From Moringa oleifera (Eukaryota; Streptophyta; Magnoliopsida; Brassicales; Moringaceae), in contig JAJFZO010000113.1 in assembly GCA_021397835.1 (NCBI GenBank), forward strand, positions 744,001-808,000: 64,000 nucleotides of DNA, written 5' to 3'. Every line of letters begins with the position of its first letter. Positions within the stretch are counted from its first letter, which is position 1. The position numbers and the translations under genes were made by a program. This document shows positions 9,527-22,020 of the stretch, piece by piece. The notes under the pieces were generated by a model, which saw only the letters and a program-made list of their open reading frames with translations, made no database searches and had not been told where the DNA came from.

Positions 9527-12500
9527 TTACTAGAGCCAATTATTTGGGTTTATGCATGCTACGACCAATTATATATCTTGGTCCCGATTAAATCTAGGAT
9601 CCAATTAATTCTTATCATAATTAATCTTAGGGCTAATTAATTATGAGGGTCATAAATTAATTCTTAGAACTAATTAATTGTTAAGTCCAATTACGTCTCA
9701 AATCAAATTATATCTTAGACTCAATTAATTATTAGGCTCAAATTTATTTTAGGCCTAATTATATATGAAGTTGAACTTGTTATTAGGCCCAACTAATTCT
9801 TAGGCATAATTAAGTTTTATGCCACCTAATTAATTATTAAATATTAATAGTTAGGTTATAATTATTTGCTTAGTCCAATTAATTGTTAGGCTCACTTATG
9901 TCTTAAATCTAATATTTTATTTGGGGTAATCATGTATTAAGACTAATTATTTATTAAGCTCAATTTTTTATTAAAACAAATTAAATTTAAGGTTCAATTA
10001 ACCTTTTGACCTAACAAATTGTTAGGCTCAATTACACATTGGGTTCAATAATATATCATGCTCATTACATTCTTATTAAAAATTATATATTAAGCACAAT
10101 TTTAGATTAGACCTAATTAAATTTTAGGTCAAATTAACCGCCTAAATCAATTACATCTTTGGCCTAATTAATTTTTATACACCATTAATAAAAATTAGTC
10201 TCAATTTATGTATAATTTAGGGCTAATTGTATGTGAGATCTAATTTGATCTTAAGTTCAAGTATTTGTTGGGCTCATGCATGATAGCCTAATTATATCTT
10301 AATCCAATTAATTGATGGATTAATTTATATCTTAGGCTTAACTATGTATTAAGTCTATTTCATTCTTTGATCCAATTATTCATTGTGACCAATTAACTAT
10401 CAAAGTTAATTTTGTATCAGATTAAGTCCAATCCAAGCACAATTATATATTAAGTCAATTTATATACCAGGCCCAATTATATGTCAAGTTCAATTATAAT
10501 TAGTCCATTATATCATAAATCTAATTGCATATAAGGCATAATTATATCATATACCTAATTTTTTTAGGCCCAATTAAATCTTAGGCCAATTAATTTTAAG
10601 TCCGTATATTTTAGCTCATGTTATTTGTTAGGCCTAATTATATACATTGAATTATTTTTCGAATACATGCATGTTAACTTAATTAATTCGGTCCAATTGA
10701 TTAACAAACCCAACTAATTCTCTAGCACATTTAATGTTATGGCCAATTAATTGTTTAATCAAATTATATACTAAGCTTAATTTTTTCTCAAACCCAATCA
10801 AATTTTAAACCTAATTAGTTGTTAAGTATAATGAATTATTTGATCCAATAAATTAATAATCTCAATTACATATTTAACTCAATTGTTAGATCCAATAAAT
10901 TTTTTTAGCCAATTATAATTTTTCAGATCTAACTACTTCTTACCGTAAATCCATTTCTCGACACAATATATTTAGTTCATGCACATTATACACTTTTATC
11001 TTAAGTGCAACTAAATATTAGACCTAGTTATATTTTAGGTCCAAATATTAATTAGTCTCATTTCATTTTTAAACTTACAGATTAAGCTCAATTATTTATT
11101 AGGTCTAATTGTATATTAACACAATTTTTCATTACTCAGTCCAATTAATTATTAGACGTAATTAATAGTTAGGCCTAATAAATTATTTAAATCTTTAATT
11201 GTTAAGCTCAATCACATCTCAAGCCAAATTATATTTTAGACCCTTATATTTATCAGATCTAAATGTATACGAAATTCAAATTTTTGTTACATCCTATTAG
11301 ATATTAGGCCCAACTAATTTTTTTGAAGTATCATATCGTAAGCCCGATTAATCACTAGATTCAATTAAATTATTAGGTTTACTATTTTATTAGCTCCATT
11401 TATATATTAAGCCTAATTATTTATTAACCTTGATTATGTATTAAGCTTATTTTTTATTAGTTACAATTAAATCTTAGGCCTAATTCATTGTTTGACAAAA
11501 TGAATTAACTGTTTATTAAGCTTAATTATATGTTAAACCAAATTTTGTATTAAAGTCAAAATATTTTTTATCACAGGCTGAATTAATTATTTAATCAAAT
11601 GAACCACTAGGCACAATATATTATTAGTTCCAATTAAGTATTATACTCAATTATACATTATGAGCAATTATTTATTAGGCCCATTCATTCTTAGACCCAC
11701 TTATTTCTTAAGTTCAATTTTTTATTAGCCTCAATTAAAATTTTGGATCAATTAATTATTTTTCACTGTAAATTATTTAGTCCAATTAATTGTTAGGCTC
11801 AATTACATATCAAGCCCAATAACTTTTATGATTTAATTAATTCTAAGGCCCAATTAATATACAGTGGGCTAAATTTTTTCCCCAAATTGATTATTTCTCC
11901 ATTTCACATCAAGTAGACTCAATTATGTCTTCGATGCTATAATTTATGATTAGATCAAAATATCCATTGGACTCAATTATTTATATGGCTTAATTATATT
12001 TTAAATATAATTAAAATTTGAATCTAATTAAATCTTTGGTCTAATTTGTTCCTAAGTTCAATTATTTTTGGGTCCATGCATACTAGGTCCAATTAACTAT
12101 TGGTCCATTTATATTTTAAATTCAATTAATTATTAGATACAATCATATTTTTTATCTAATTTATATATTAAGATCATTTAATTCTTAGCCTCAATTGTAT
12201 ATTAAGCCTAATTATTTATTAGGATCGATTATACATTAAACTTAATTTTTATTGACCGCAATTAATTATTAGGCTCAATTGCATCTTATACCTACTTAAT
12301 TGTAGAGCTAATTTCATTCTTAACCCTAATTATATATTAAGCTCAATTATGTGCTAGGCCTAATTAATTATTAGGCTTGATTAATGAAATTCAATTATTT
12401 ATAAGGTATAACTATATATTAAGTCTAATTATCATTTTAAGCCTAACTATATCTAGGCTGAATTCATTCTTTGGCCAATTTATTTATTGGGGCCATGCAT

Positions 12501-12989
12501 GCTAAGCCCAATTGGTTACGAGGCACATTTATCTTAAGGTCAATTAATTATTGGACCCAATAATGTTTTAAATATAATTTTTATTTGATCTATTTCACTT
12601 TTAGGATCAAATATATATTAAACTATATTATTTGTTAGGTCCAACTATATATTGAGTTAAATTCATTTTTAGGTGTATTATGCACGCTAAGTCTAATTAT
12701 ATCTTAAGCCCAATTATATTTTAAAGTAAATTATTTGTTAAGACTATTTTTTTTTTTTTGGGCTCATTATATATTAAGATCGATTATGTATTAGGCTTGA
12801 TAAATTAATAAATTCTTAGGTACACTTAGCACTTTTAATTATAAGTATCTGTTAATTAGTCTATCCAATTCAATTTTAGGTCTCATAATCATGAGACTCC
12901 AAGTATATATTAGGTCCTTATGTGTTAGGTCCACTTTGTTTATAGGCCTAATAATTTCTTATTTTCATGCATGATAGGCATAATTAATT
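9527..12989 (+). repeat. 17-bp minisatellite array, forward orientation
   Basis: Continuous forward monomers. Bases 9527-11510 parallel 37996-40150. Near 11510-11540 the order jumps to the block seen at 17890 and 43455, so about 3.3 kb present in the 38-44 kb copy is absent here. From 12050 the block seen at 5990, 18300, 34325 and 43880 begins again. ATGCATG-bearing monomers punctuate the array at 9551, 10275 and 12494, with a related GCATGTTAA at about 10670. No gene is embedded. Confidence 0.85.
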
Positions 12990-13060
12990 TAAACCATACA
13001 CAGACCTCTCAGCTTTAACCGCTAAACCTTAAACCTCTAGCCTCTAATGTCTAACAACTG
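12990..13060 (-). repeat. Relic of a telomere-like tract
   Basis: About 70 bp of CTAAACCTTAAACCTCTAGC-type sequence lie between forward minisatellite blocks. The left flank (TTTCATGCATGATAGGCATA) is the one that precedes the large telomere-like modules at 6950 and 35355. The right flank resumes at a block that lies beyond the reverse array in those copies. So this looks like the same junction with the module and reverse array almost completely deleted. Confidence 0.75.
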
Positions 13061-16000
13061 TATGAAGCTCATTCATTTATTGTTAGGTTTAATTAATTAT
13101 TATTTTTTTAATTGTTAGGTCTAGTTACATGCCGAATAATATCTTATATTCAATTAATTATTGGTTTCAAATATATTTTAAGCCCAATTATATATGAAGT
13201 CAAACTTTTTATTAGGTCGAATTAGATATTAGTCTCAACTAATTTTTAGGCCGACTTAAGTTTTAGACCTAGTTAACTATTATAGATTAATTGTTAAGCC
13301 ATTATTATTTGCTAAGTTTAATTAATTATTAAGCTCAATTATACCTTAATTTTAATATTTTATTCAAGATAATCATATATTAAAATTAATTATTTATTAA
13401 ACTCAATTATATATTACCCATAATTTTTTATCAAACCTAATTAAATTTAAGGTTCAATTAACAATTTAGTCCAATAAATTATTAGGGTCAATTACATATT
13501 TGGCTTAATAATATGTTAGACCCATTGCGATCGTATTAACAATTATATATTAAGTTCAATTTTGAACTAAGCGCAATTAAATGTTAGGTCCAAGTAATGA
13601 CATGGCACGATGAATTATTTGGTCAAATTAATTTCTAAAATCAATTACATATTAGGCCTAATTAATTTTTATGCGCCATTAATATAAATTAGTCTCAATT
13701 TGTTTATAATTTGGGCCTAATTACATTTGATATCTAATTTGTTCATAGGTTTAAATATTTATTAAGCTCATGCATGTTAGCTCAATTAGTTGTTGGTCCC
13801 AATTATATCTTAATCCATTTAATTGTTGGGTTCAGTTATATCTGAATCTAAATTATATAATTAAGTCCATTTCATTCTTAAGTTCCACTTTTATTGTTGG
13901 ATTTAATTAAATTCATATCATTATTTGACTTATTTTATGTTAAGTTCAATTATATAAATGATGTAATTTTATATTAAATCAAATTATTATTAAGTCCAAT
14001 TCATAATTTGGGCTTATAAATCCAATGAATTGTTAGGACCAATTATTACTTGGGCCTAATTAATTATTAAGCTCAACTTTAGACCTACCTTATTCTTAAG
14101 CCCAATTATTTCTTGGGCCATGCACGATAGACCCAAATTAATTATAGACCCATTATATTAAGCCTAATTTATTATTAAGTCCAATTACATTGTGGGATGT
14201 GCATACAATCATAATTATATCTCAAGTTACATTATAACTAGCCCATTACATCGTAGGCCTAATTGTATATAAGGCATAATTATATCATATGCCTAATTTT
14301 TTAGGCCCAATTAAATCTTGGATCAATTAATTTCAAGTCTATATATCGTGGGTCATATCATTTGTTAGGCCTAATTATATACGTAGAATTATTTTTTGGA
14401 TTCATGCATGTTAATCTAATTAATTCGATCCAATTGATTAATAAGCCCAACTAATTCTCAAGCACTATTAATTATTATGGTCAATTAATTGTTTGACAAA
14501 ATTATATGAAGCTCAATTTTTCCTTAAATACAATCAAAACTTAATGTAATTAGTTATTGGGTATAATGAATTATTTGATCCAATAAATTGTTAATCTAAA
14601 TTAAGTATTTGACTCAATTAAATATTAAATCGAATAATTTTTTGGAACTAATTATTACATTTCAGATCCAATTACAACTTCGCTCAATTCATTTCTCAAC
14701 ACTATATATTAAGTTCATACATGTTATACCCACTTTTATCTTAAGCACAAACTAATATTGAACCCAATTATATTTTAGGTCCAAATATTTATTAGTTTTA
14801 TTTCATTCTTGAACCTACTTATAAATTAAGCTCAATTATTTATTAGCCCTAATTATATTAACTTGATTTTTTATTATTTGATTCAATTAATTATTAGTCA
14901 TAATTAAATCTTCGATCCAATTAATTATTAGATACAATTAATAATTTGGCATAATAAACTATTTAGATCTTTAATTGTTGTGCTCAATTACATCTCAAGC
15001 TCAATTATATTTCAAACTCACATATTTATTAAGTCTGATTATATATGAAATTCAAAATTTTGATACATTTAATGAGATACTAGGCAAACTGATTCTCATG
15101 TAATATTAAATCTTAGGCTTAATTAATTAGTAAATTCAATTAAATTCTTAGCTACACTATTTTGTTAGGTTCAATTATATATTAAGTCTAATTATTTATT
15201 AAGCTCGATTATATATCAAGCACTTTTTTATTAAACTCAATTAAATCTTAGGCTCAATTAATTTTGGCCCAATAAATTGTTAGGTCTAACCCAATTTTTG
15301 TATTAAGTTAATTTTTAATTAGACTCAATTAAATCTTAGACCAATCAATTTTTACTGACAATTAAATCTTAGGCATAATTCATTGTTTGAAAAAATGAAT
15401 TATTTGCTCCAATTAACTGTTAGGCTTAATCACATCATAAACCCAATTATTTGCAGCACAATTAATTCTTAGATCCAATTAATATAGGTTCGGCTAAATT
15501 TGCTCATAGACTGAGTTATTTCTTACTTTCATACACAATAAATTGAATTATATCTTGGGCCTAATTAGTTATACGCCTCAAGTATATCTTAAGTCCAATT
15601 ATAAGTTGAATTCAATTATATTTCAGTCTAATTTATTTTTAGGTCCAATTAATTGTGGGCTTAATTATGTCTTAAATTTAATTAATGATCAGACTTAATT
15701 ATATTTTAAGCCCTGTATGATGCTTAATTAGTTCTTAAATCCAATTATATATTAAGCATAATTATGTATTAAGATCAATGATATATTAAGTCTAATTTTT
15801 GTTAGGCTTAAATAAATCTTAAGCTTGCACTTTGGCACAATTAAATCCCATGTCCAATTAATTATTAGGTCCAACTACGTGTTAGACTCAAATAAATCTT
15901 ACTATAGTAATTTATTAGTCTAATTTTATTAGGCTTAAATAAATCTTAAGCTTGCACTTTGATACAATTAAATCGCAAGTTCAATTAATTATGAGGTCCA

Positions 16001-18915
16001 ACTATGTGTTAGACTCAAATAAATCTTACCCTAGTAATTTATTATTCTAATTTTTATTAGAATAAATTTTAGGCTTGCACTTTGGCACAATTAAATCGCA
16101 AGTCCAATTAATTATTAGGTCCAACTACTTGTTAGACTCAAATAAATCTTACCCTCGTAATTTATTAGGTCAATTCAATTCTTAAACTTTGTTATATATT
16201 TAAGTTAATTATTTGATAGTTTAATTTTTTTTATTAGCCTATTCAAATGGATTGATTATATATTAAGGCAAAATTTTTATTAAAAGCTTAATTTATTATT
16301 GGATCCAATGAATATCTAGGCTTAATGAATTGATAGGTCCACTTACTTTTTAGGCTTGATTACATATTAAGGTCAATTTTTTTTTGTTTAATTCTTAGCC
16401 CAATTTGTTTAAAGCTAAACTCATTCTTAAGCTTAATTATTTCTTAGGTTCATGAACGATATGTTAAATACATTATTAGACCTTATAGATATTAGGTCCA
16501 ATTAATTATTAACCTCAATTATATCTCGAATCTAATTATACTTGCCTTATTATATTATAGGCTGAATTATATATGAGATCTAATTACATCATATGTCCAA
16601 TTTTTATGACCTAATCAATTTTAAGCTAATTATATCTTAAGCCATAATATTTATTAGGCTCAATTACAAGTCGAATTATTTTTTGAACTTATGCACGTTA
16701 GCCAATTTAACTTGGTCAAATTAAGTAATAGGCCTAATTATATCTTTGGCCCAATTTTTTCTAAGGCTAAATTATAAATTAAGCCTAATTTTTTATAAGA
16801 CCCAATTAAATCTTAGGCCTAACTATTTTTCATACACTATTAAATCTTAGGTCAAATTAATTGTTAGGTTTAATTAATAATTAGATTCTATTAAATGTAT
16901 GTTTATTAGGTCAAAGCATATAGTAAATCTTAATTTTTTATTAGACCTAATCAAATCATAAACCAAACTAATTATCAAGTCCAATGAGTCTTTAGGTTCA
17001 ATTAATAGTTAATTGGGACATATTCGATTTGATTAATTTTATGCCTAATTCATAAAATTAGGCACAATTAGCTATTTGGCTCAATTAATTATTACGTTTA
17101 ATTATATCTTAAGCTCAATTATAAATTTGATACAATTATATCTTAGGCTCAATCATTTTTATACCCAATAATGTATTTAGTTCACGCACCCTACATGTAA
17201 TCGTATATTAGATCTAATTAAATTTTATGCCAATTTATTAATTAGTCTCATTTTGGCTCTGAGGGTCAATTATAGATCAAGCAAAATTATATTTTATGCC
17301 CAATTATATATTGAGTCTAATTTTTTTGTTAGGGGTAAATTTAATCTTAACTTTAATTATATTTCAGCCCTAATTATTTGTTAGTCTTCTTTCATTCGTA
17401 CAATTAATTATAAATCTATTGGGCCTAACTATATATAAAATCTTATTTTTTTATTAGGCTCAATTAAATCTTTTGTCCAATTAATTTTAAATGACTATTA
17501 AATTTTGCATCCAATTAACTATGAGGCACAATTAATTGTTCCACCTAATCATGTCACTAATTTTTAGGATAGATGACATAACAAACTCACTTATATCTTA
17601 GCCCCAATTAATTAGTAAGCTTAAATAAATTTTAGGCGTAATCATTTATTAAGTTTAATTATATATTAAACCCTTTTATTATTAAGCCAAATTAATAGTT
17701 AGGCCAAATTAACTCTCAAACAACATTAAATCTTAGTCCTAATAAATTATTAAACATAATTAATTATTAAGTCCAATTATTTTTAGGACTAATTAACTAT
17801 TGAGTTCAATTACACCTTAGATCCAATATTTTATTTAACCCAATTACGTATTGAGCTAATTGTTTATTGAGCTTAATCATCAATTAAACTCAATTTTTTA
17901 TTAAAGTCAAAATATTTTTATTAAAGGCTTAGTTAACTATTTGACCGAACGAATTACTAGGCACAATGAATTATTAGTTCCAATTAGATGCTATACTCAA
18001 TTATTCATTAGGCCCATTTATATCTTAAGCCAATTTTTTTATGAATCTCAATGAAATCTTTGGATCAATTAATTATTTTTCACTATAAATTGTTTGGTTC
18101 AATTAATTGTTAGACTCAATTACATATAAAACTCAATTATTTTTATGTTCCAATTAATATACAATAGGTTAAATTTCTTCTAGGATTTATTTCTTAGTTT
18201 CACGTCAAATTGACTCAATTATTTCTTATACATTATTTATTGTTAGATCGAAATATCTATTGGACCCAATAATATTTTAAGTAATTAAAATTTGAGTCAA
18301 ATTATATCTAAGGCTTAATTTGTTCCCATGTTCAATTATTTTTTAAGCCAATGCACGCTAGGTCCAATTAATTATTGACTTTATTATTTTTAAATTCAAT
18401 TAATTATTGGATTCAATTATATTTTTGATCTAATTTTATATTAAGCTCGTTTAATTCTTAGTCTCAATTATATATTAAGCCTAATTATTTACTAGGATTA
18501 ATTATATATTAAATTTAATTTTTAATTAGACTCAATTAATTTTTAGGTACAATTAAATCTTAACTTCAAGTAAGACTATCTCAATTAATAATTAGGTTAA
18601 ATTAATTTTTAGACTCAATTGTATTTTACACATACTTAATTGTAGAGCCTATTTCGTTCTTAGGGCTAATTATATATTAGGCCCAATTAATTATTAGTCT
18701 CGATTAATTAAGTCCAATTATTCACAAAGCATAATTATATAATAAGTTCAATTATCATTTTAGGTCTAATTATATCTAGGTTGAATTCATTCTTCAGCCC
18801 AGTTATTTATTAGGCTCACGCATACTAAGCCCAATTTATCATTAAATGCAATTATATCTCAAGGTTAATTAATTATTAGACCTAATTATATTTTAGATAT
18901 AATTATTTATTTGAC
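13061..18915 (+). repeat. 17-bp minisatellite array, forward orientation
   Basis: Continuous forward monomers, 5.9 kb. The first part (13080-14700) parallels 38150-39500, 51530-53200 and 62230-63060. The second part (14700-18735) parallels 40950-44325. A local triplication occupies about 15785-16165. The last recognisable monomers, ending AATTATTTATTTGACC at about 18915, are followed without transition by non-array sequence. No coding frame was found. Confidence 0.87.
15785..16165 (+). repeat. Local triplication of a 125-bp unit
   Basis: A segment containing GCTTGCACTTTGGCACAATT and GTGTTAGACTCAAATAAATC occurs three times in a row, with anchors at 15821, 15948 and 16071 (spacing 127 and 123 bp). 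The equivalent place in the related block at 41960-42100 has only one copy, so the expansion happened after the two blocks separated. Confidence 0.85.
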
Positions 18916-19639
18916 CAGTCAATCATAGATTCTGACTTGAATCTTTAGGCAAAATCCAACTCGTTATATCTGTGAGCCCAAACTTTTTACGACGTTTTGC
19001 CAAAGCTCTGCCAGTATAGCATGGTAGTTATGTGCCATGCTCTAATTTTCGAACAATCTAGTTAGAGATCTTCCTTTTTCTATTTCTTCTTGTTTTGATT
19101 CGATCTGTTTTCGCAAGAAAGAGCAGGTTTTGAGAGAGAAAGGAGAGACGAGGAGGAGGAAGGAAATGTGAAACATGAATTTTATTGTTTAAATAAGATG
19201 CCAACAGTCATATTTTAAAAACATGTATGGAAACATGTTTTAATTTTAAAACATGTTTTATAAATTAGAAAACTAGACATGTATAAAACATGTATAGTTT
19301 TTTGATTTAAATAAAAATAAAAATTTATTAATTAATTTTATTATTTTTAAAAAATTAAAATATTTTTAATTTTAAAATAAAAATTTTGAAATATGTAATT
19401 TAATCAAAAATATAAACAATTTAAATTTCAAAATTTTGTAAAGTTAAAAACACATATAAAAATTATGAAGTTATAAATATATTTAAAAATAATATTGATC
19501 ATTATAATTTAGTAATTAATTTATATTAATGCTCACTACAATTGACTATGGAAGCTGATAGAAGGTGAGATTCTAACAAGATCTAGCACCTACTGGAAGG
19601 TGCAAGAACATCGGTGTTTGAAAGTTGTAAACAATCTCT
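18916..19639. other. Non-array DNA of unknown origin
   Basis: The first 270 bp are the least AT-rich part of the region, with a pyrimidine-rich run followed by a purine-rich run (GAGAGAGAAAGG, GAGGAGGAGGAAGG at about 19130-19165), reminiscent of a transcribed leader or a transposon end, but with no coding frame. AGCATGG and CCATGCT at about 19018-19041 can pair as a hairpin. ACATGT palindromes cluster at 19220-19300. The rest to 19540 is AT-rich. This block is absent from the related junction at 44328. Confidence 0.45.
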
Positions 19640-20250
19640 AACTTGTAGGATGAGCCATGGAACCCTGGTTTAGAGATTAATATACGATCGTCGCCTAGAT
19701 AATGATGTTGATAAAGACAAAGGATGCTAATGATTTTTTTGAATTCTGCTCCTTTTGAATTACGCTCTGATGTTCTTCAAGAATGATTGACCAGACAAGT
19801 TGCTTTGTTGTGAGCCAATCCACTAAAGGTGAATCATGGGAAATTGCTATCGTGCTCTATGAAGGTCCATACTCGAAATAACCCACATTGTGGGAGCGAA
19901 GTAAATGTTTTGTTGTCATGCTTACTGTTTGTAAGGTCTCTAATGGATGATTATACAATGTGATTTGATGAGAAAGCAATGGGTTTTGCTTCTAAGTGAG
20001 GAGTTCATCCCACATAGAGGGATAGTAAGTGACAAAATGATGAGAGCAAGAATGGCCTGATCTGGATTCAAAAATCTTGAATTTAGTAATGGTATGCTCT
20101 GGATCTCAAAAATAAAAGAGACTAAAGATACACAACCCTGTACAGTCATTGGAGGTCTTGTGGAACTAATCATTTTCATGGATATGACCATGTTATTTTA
20201 TCACTCATAAATGATAATATCAACTCTTTTTTCATGAAAGAAACTATTTA
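19640..20250 (+). pseudogene. LINE (plant L1-type) endonuclease remnant, copy 1
   Basis: Read on the plus strand in shifting frames, this resembles the apurinic-type endonuclease at the N-terminus of ORF2 of plant L1 LINEs, which nicks target DNA for reverse transcription. The pieces occur in family order and with about the usual spacing: GESWEIAIVLYEGP (19828-19869) for the W....VY..P segment, TLWER after one stop (19885-19899) for R..LW, YNVI..E (19954-19974) for GDFN.I..E, GFKNLEFSNG (20064-20093) for LGF.G..FTWSNG, a degraded RLDRALCN..WR stretch at 20120-20160, and YDHVILSL (20183-20206) for the SDH.P.L end. Stops and frameshifts make it dead. The RT domain is missing. A minus-strand open frame at 19940-20191 is a shadow. 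The assignment rests on motif order recognised by eye and is moderately secure. Confidence 0.62.
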
Positions 20251-20839
20251 TTTATTTTATTAAATTAGTACAAGATTATGATTCATTTAATATATATGTA
20301 TCTAATTATTTTAAGGAATTTTAAAATCATCTCCACCATTTAATATATTAAATATATATAATAATATTTTTAAAACATTAATATTAAATATATTATAAAT
20401 TTAAAGCTTTAAAAAAATATGAATATCGATAAATTTCATTTATATCATCTTACGTTTTAAATTCAATAATACTTATTCATTAAAATTTAATATTGATTGA
20501 TAATATCTTAATTTTATTTTTTAACTAAAAATTATGTATATAATTAATATAATTTTAAATTTTATTTTACAAATAAATATATAAATTTAAAATTATTTAT
20601 GATACACTATAATTAAAAAAATTTCAATGTCGATAGTATCCTAATACTAATAAATTTTATTTAAAATATTTGAATTGATTATAACACTATTTATTATCAC
20701 AAATCTTTGAAACTAATAAACCGTATTGTCAAGTTTTATTTAAAAAAAAAAACCAACTACAGATGTGCATACAAGATATTTTTTTTTTCACTAACATATT
20801 ACATAAGTAAAGTTTAATGTACTTAGTGAAAATTAAATA
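20251..20839. other. AT-rich spacer with a copy-specific 320-bp segment
   Basis: This is AT-rich DNA without a coding frame. The part from about 20600 to 20760, with TTTCAATGTCGATAGTATC, matches 44725-44880 downstream of the second LINE remnant. The part between about 20270 and 20595 has no counterpart there, so one copy gained or, more likely, the other lost about 320 bp. Confidence 0.65.
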
Positions 20840-20913
20840 TTTCAAGATTCTTTAACATCATGCTACAAAGGTAATGCTTATTTATTAAACATGGTCCAAT
20901 TATATGTGAAGCC
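20840..20913 (+). repeat. Conserved array-boundary module, copy 2
   Basis: This is the second copy of the module described at 5734, nearly identical to the third at 45007. Here and in the third copy the AT-rich sequence to the left is also shared (AAGTTTAATGTACTTAGTG against a one-base variant), while copy 1 has an unrelated left flank. Forward minisatellite starts immediately to the right. Confidence 0.88.
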
Positions 20914-21799
20914 TAATTTTTTTATTAAGTCTAATCATATCTTATGCTCAATTAGTTATTAGTCCCAATAAATTGTTAGGCCAAATGAATTGTTAAGAAC
21001 AATTGATTGCCTAATTTTTTTAGCCCAATTAACACATTCATTATGCACAATTTATTCCTTAACCTAATTTTTTCACGTGTTCATACACGATATACTCAAT
21101 TAATAATAATTTGTATGGGTTCATACATGATATACCCAATTAATTATTAGACCTAATAAATTCTGGGTTTAACTAATTACTATATCTAATTATTTGTCTA
21201 GTTTAATTATATTTTATTCAAAATTTCATAAAATCCATTATATATTAGAACTAATTATATCATATATCTAATCTTTTATATCAAATAAATTTCACATTTA
21301 ATTATATCTTAGGATATATTAACTTTTTTGTTCATTAAGCCAAATTAAATCTTAAGCTCAATAAGTTATTTGGCGTAATGAATTCTTTGGTTCAATTAAT
21401 TCTTAAGCCAATTAATATATGTTAGGCTAAATTTGTTCTTGAGCTAAATTATTTCTAAGTTTTATGCACAATAGATCTAATTATATCTTAAGCCATCTTA
21501 TTTATTTTTAGATTTAGTTATCTATCTAGTCTCATTATATCTTAAGTTTGATTATAATTTAGGATCAACTATATCTTAGGCCTAATTATATTTTAGTATC
21601 AATTCGTTTCAAAGTTTAATTATTTGCTGGGCCCATGCACAGTAGGTCCAATTAATTATTAAGCTCAATTATTTCTTAAATCTAATTAATTATTAAATTC
21701 AATTATTTTTAAGCCTAGTTATGTATTAAGTTCATTAGGTTCTTAAAGGTAATTATATATTAATTCTAATTATTTATTAGAATCAATTATATAATAAAA
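20914..21799 (+). repeat. 17-bp minisatellite array, forward orientation
   Basis: Forward monomers that first parallel 45081-45470. Near 21310 the match jumps to 47095, so about 1.6 kb present in the other copy is missing here. Then 21310-21795 follows 47095-47580. At about 21800 a second jump leads to a reverse-orientation block equivalent to 50255. Confidence 0.85.
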
Positions 21800-22020
21800 T
21801 GATTGAACCTAATATATTATTGGACCTAAGAATGAAATAGGCTTAATATGTAATTGATCTTAAATATAATTAAACTCAATAATTTATTAAATTTAAATAT
21901 AATTGCACCGAGTAATTAATTGGAGCTAGCATGCACAAGCCCAACAAATTGTTAGACTTAAAGAACAAAATCAGCTTAAGATGCAATTGGACCTAAACTA
22001 TAATTAGACTTAGATATAAT
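21800..22020 (-). repeat. Short reverse-orientation minisatellite block
   Basis: Monomers change strand at about 21800 (ATTGAACCTAATATATTATT) and change back near 22020 at AATATTATCTCCAATTAATT. The same block and the same exit junction are present at 50255-50520 and 61080-61285, where the reverse domain before it is much longer. So this is the tail of a larger reverse domain whose body was deleted in this copy. Confidence 0.8.

Noticed and set aside
18990..19060. Possible tRNA around the AGCATGG/CCATGCT hairpin and TTTTCGAAC
   Set aside because: No acceptor or anticodon arms can be drawn and the A and B box matches are poor; only a simple hairpin is supported.
19940..20191. Minus-strand open frame of 83 codons with many hydrophobic residues
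   Set aside because: Hydrophobicity follows from base composition; the plus strand shows LINE endonuclease motifs in order, and the duplicate at 44329 does not preserve this frame as a gene would.
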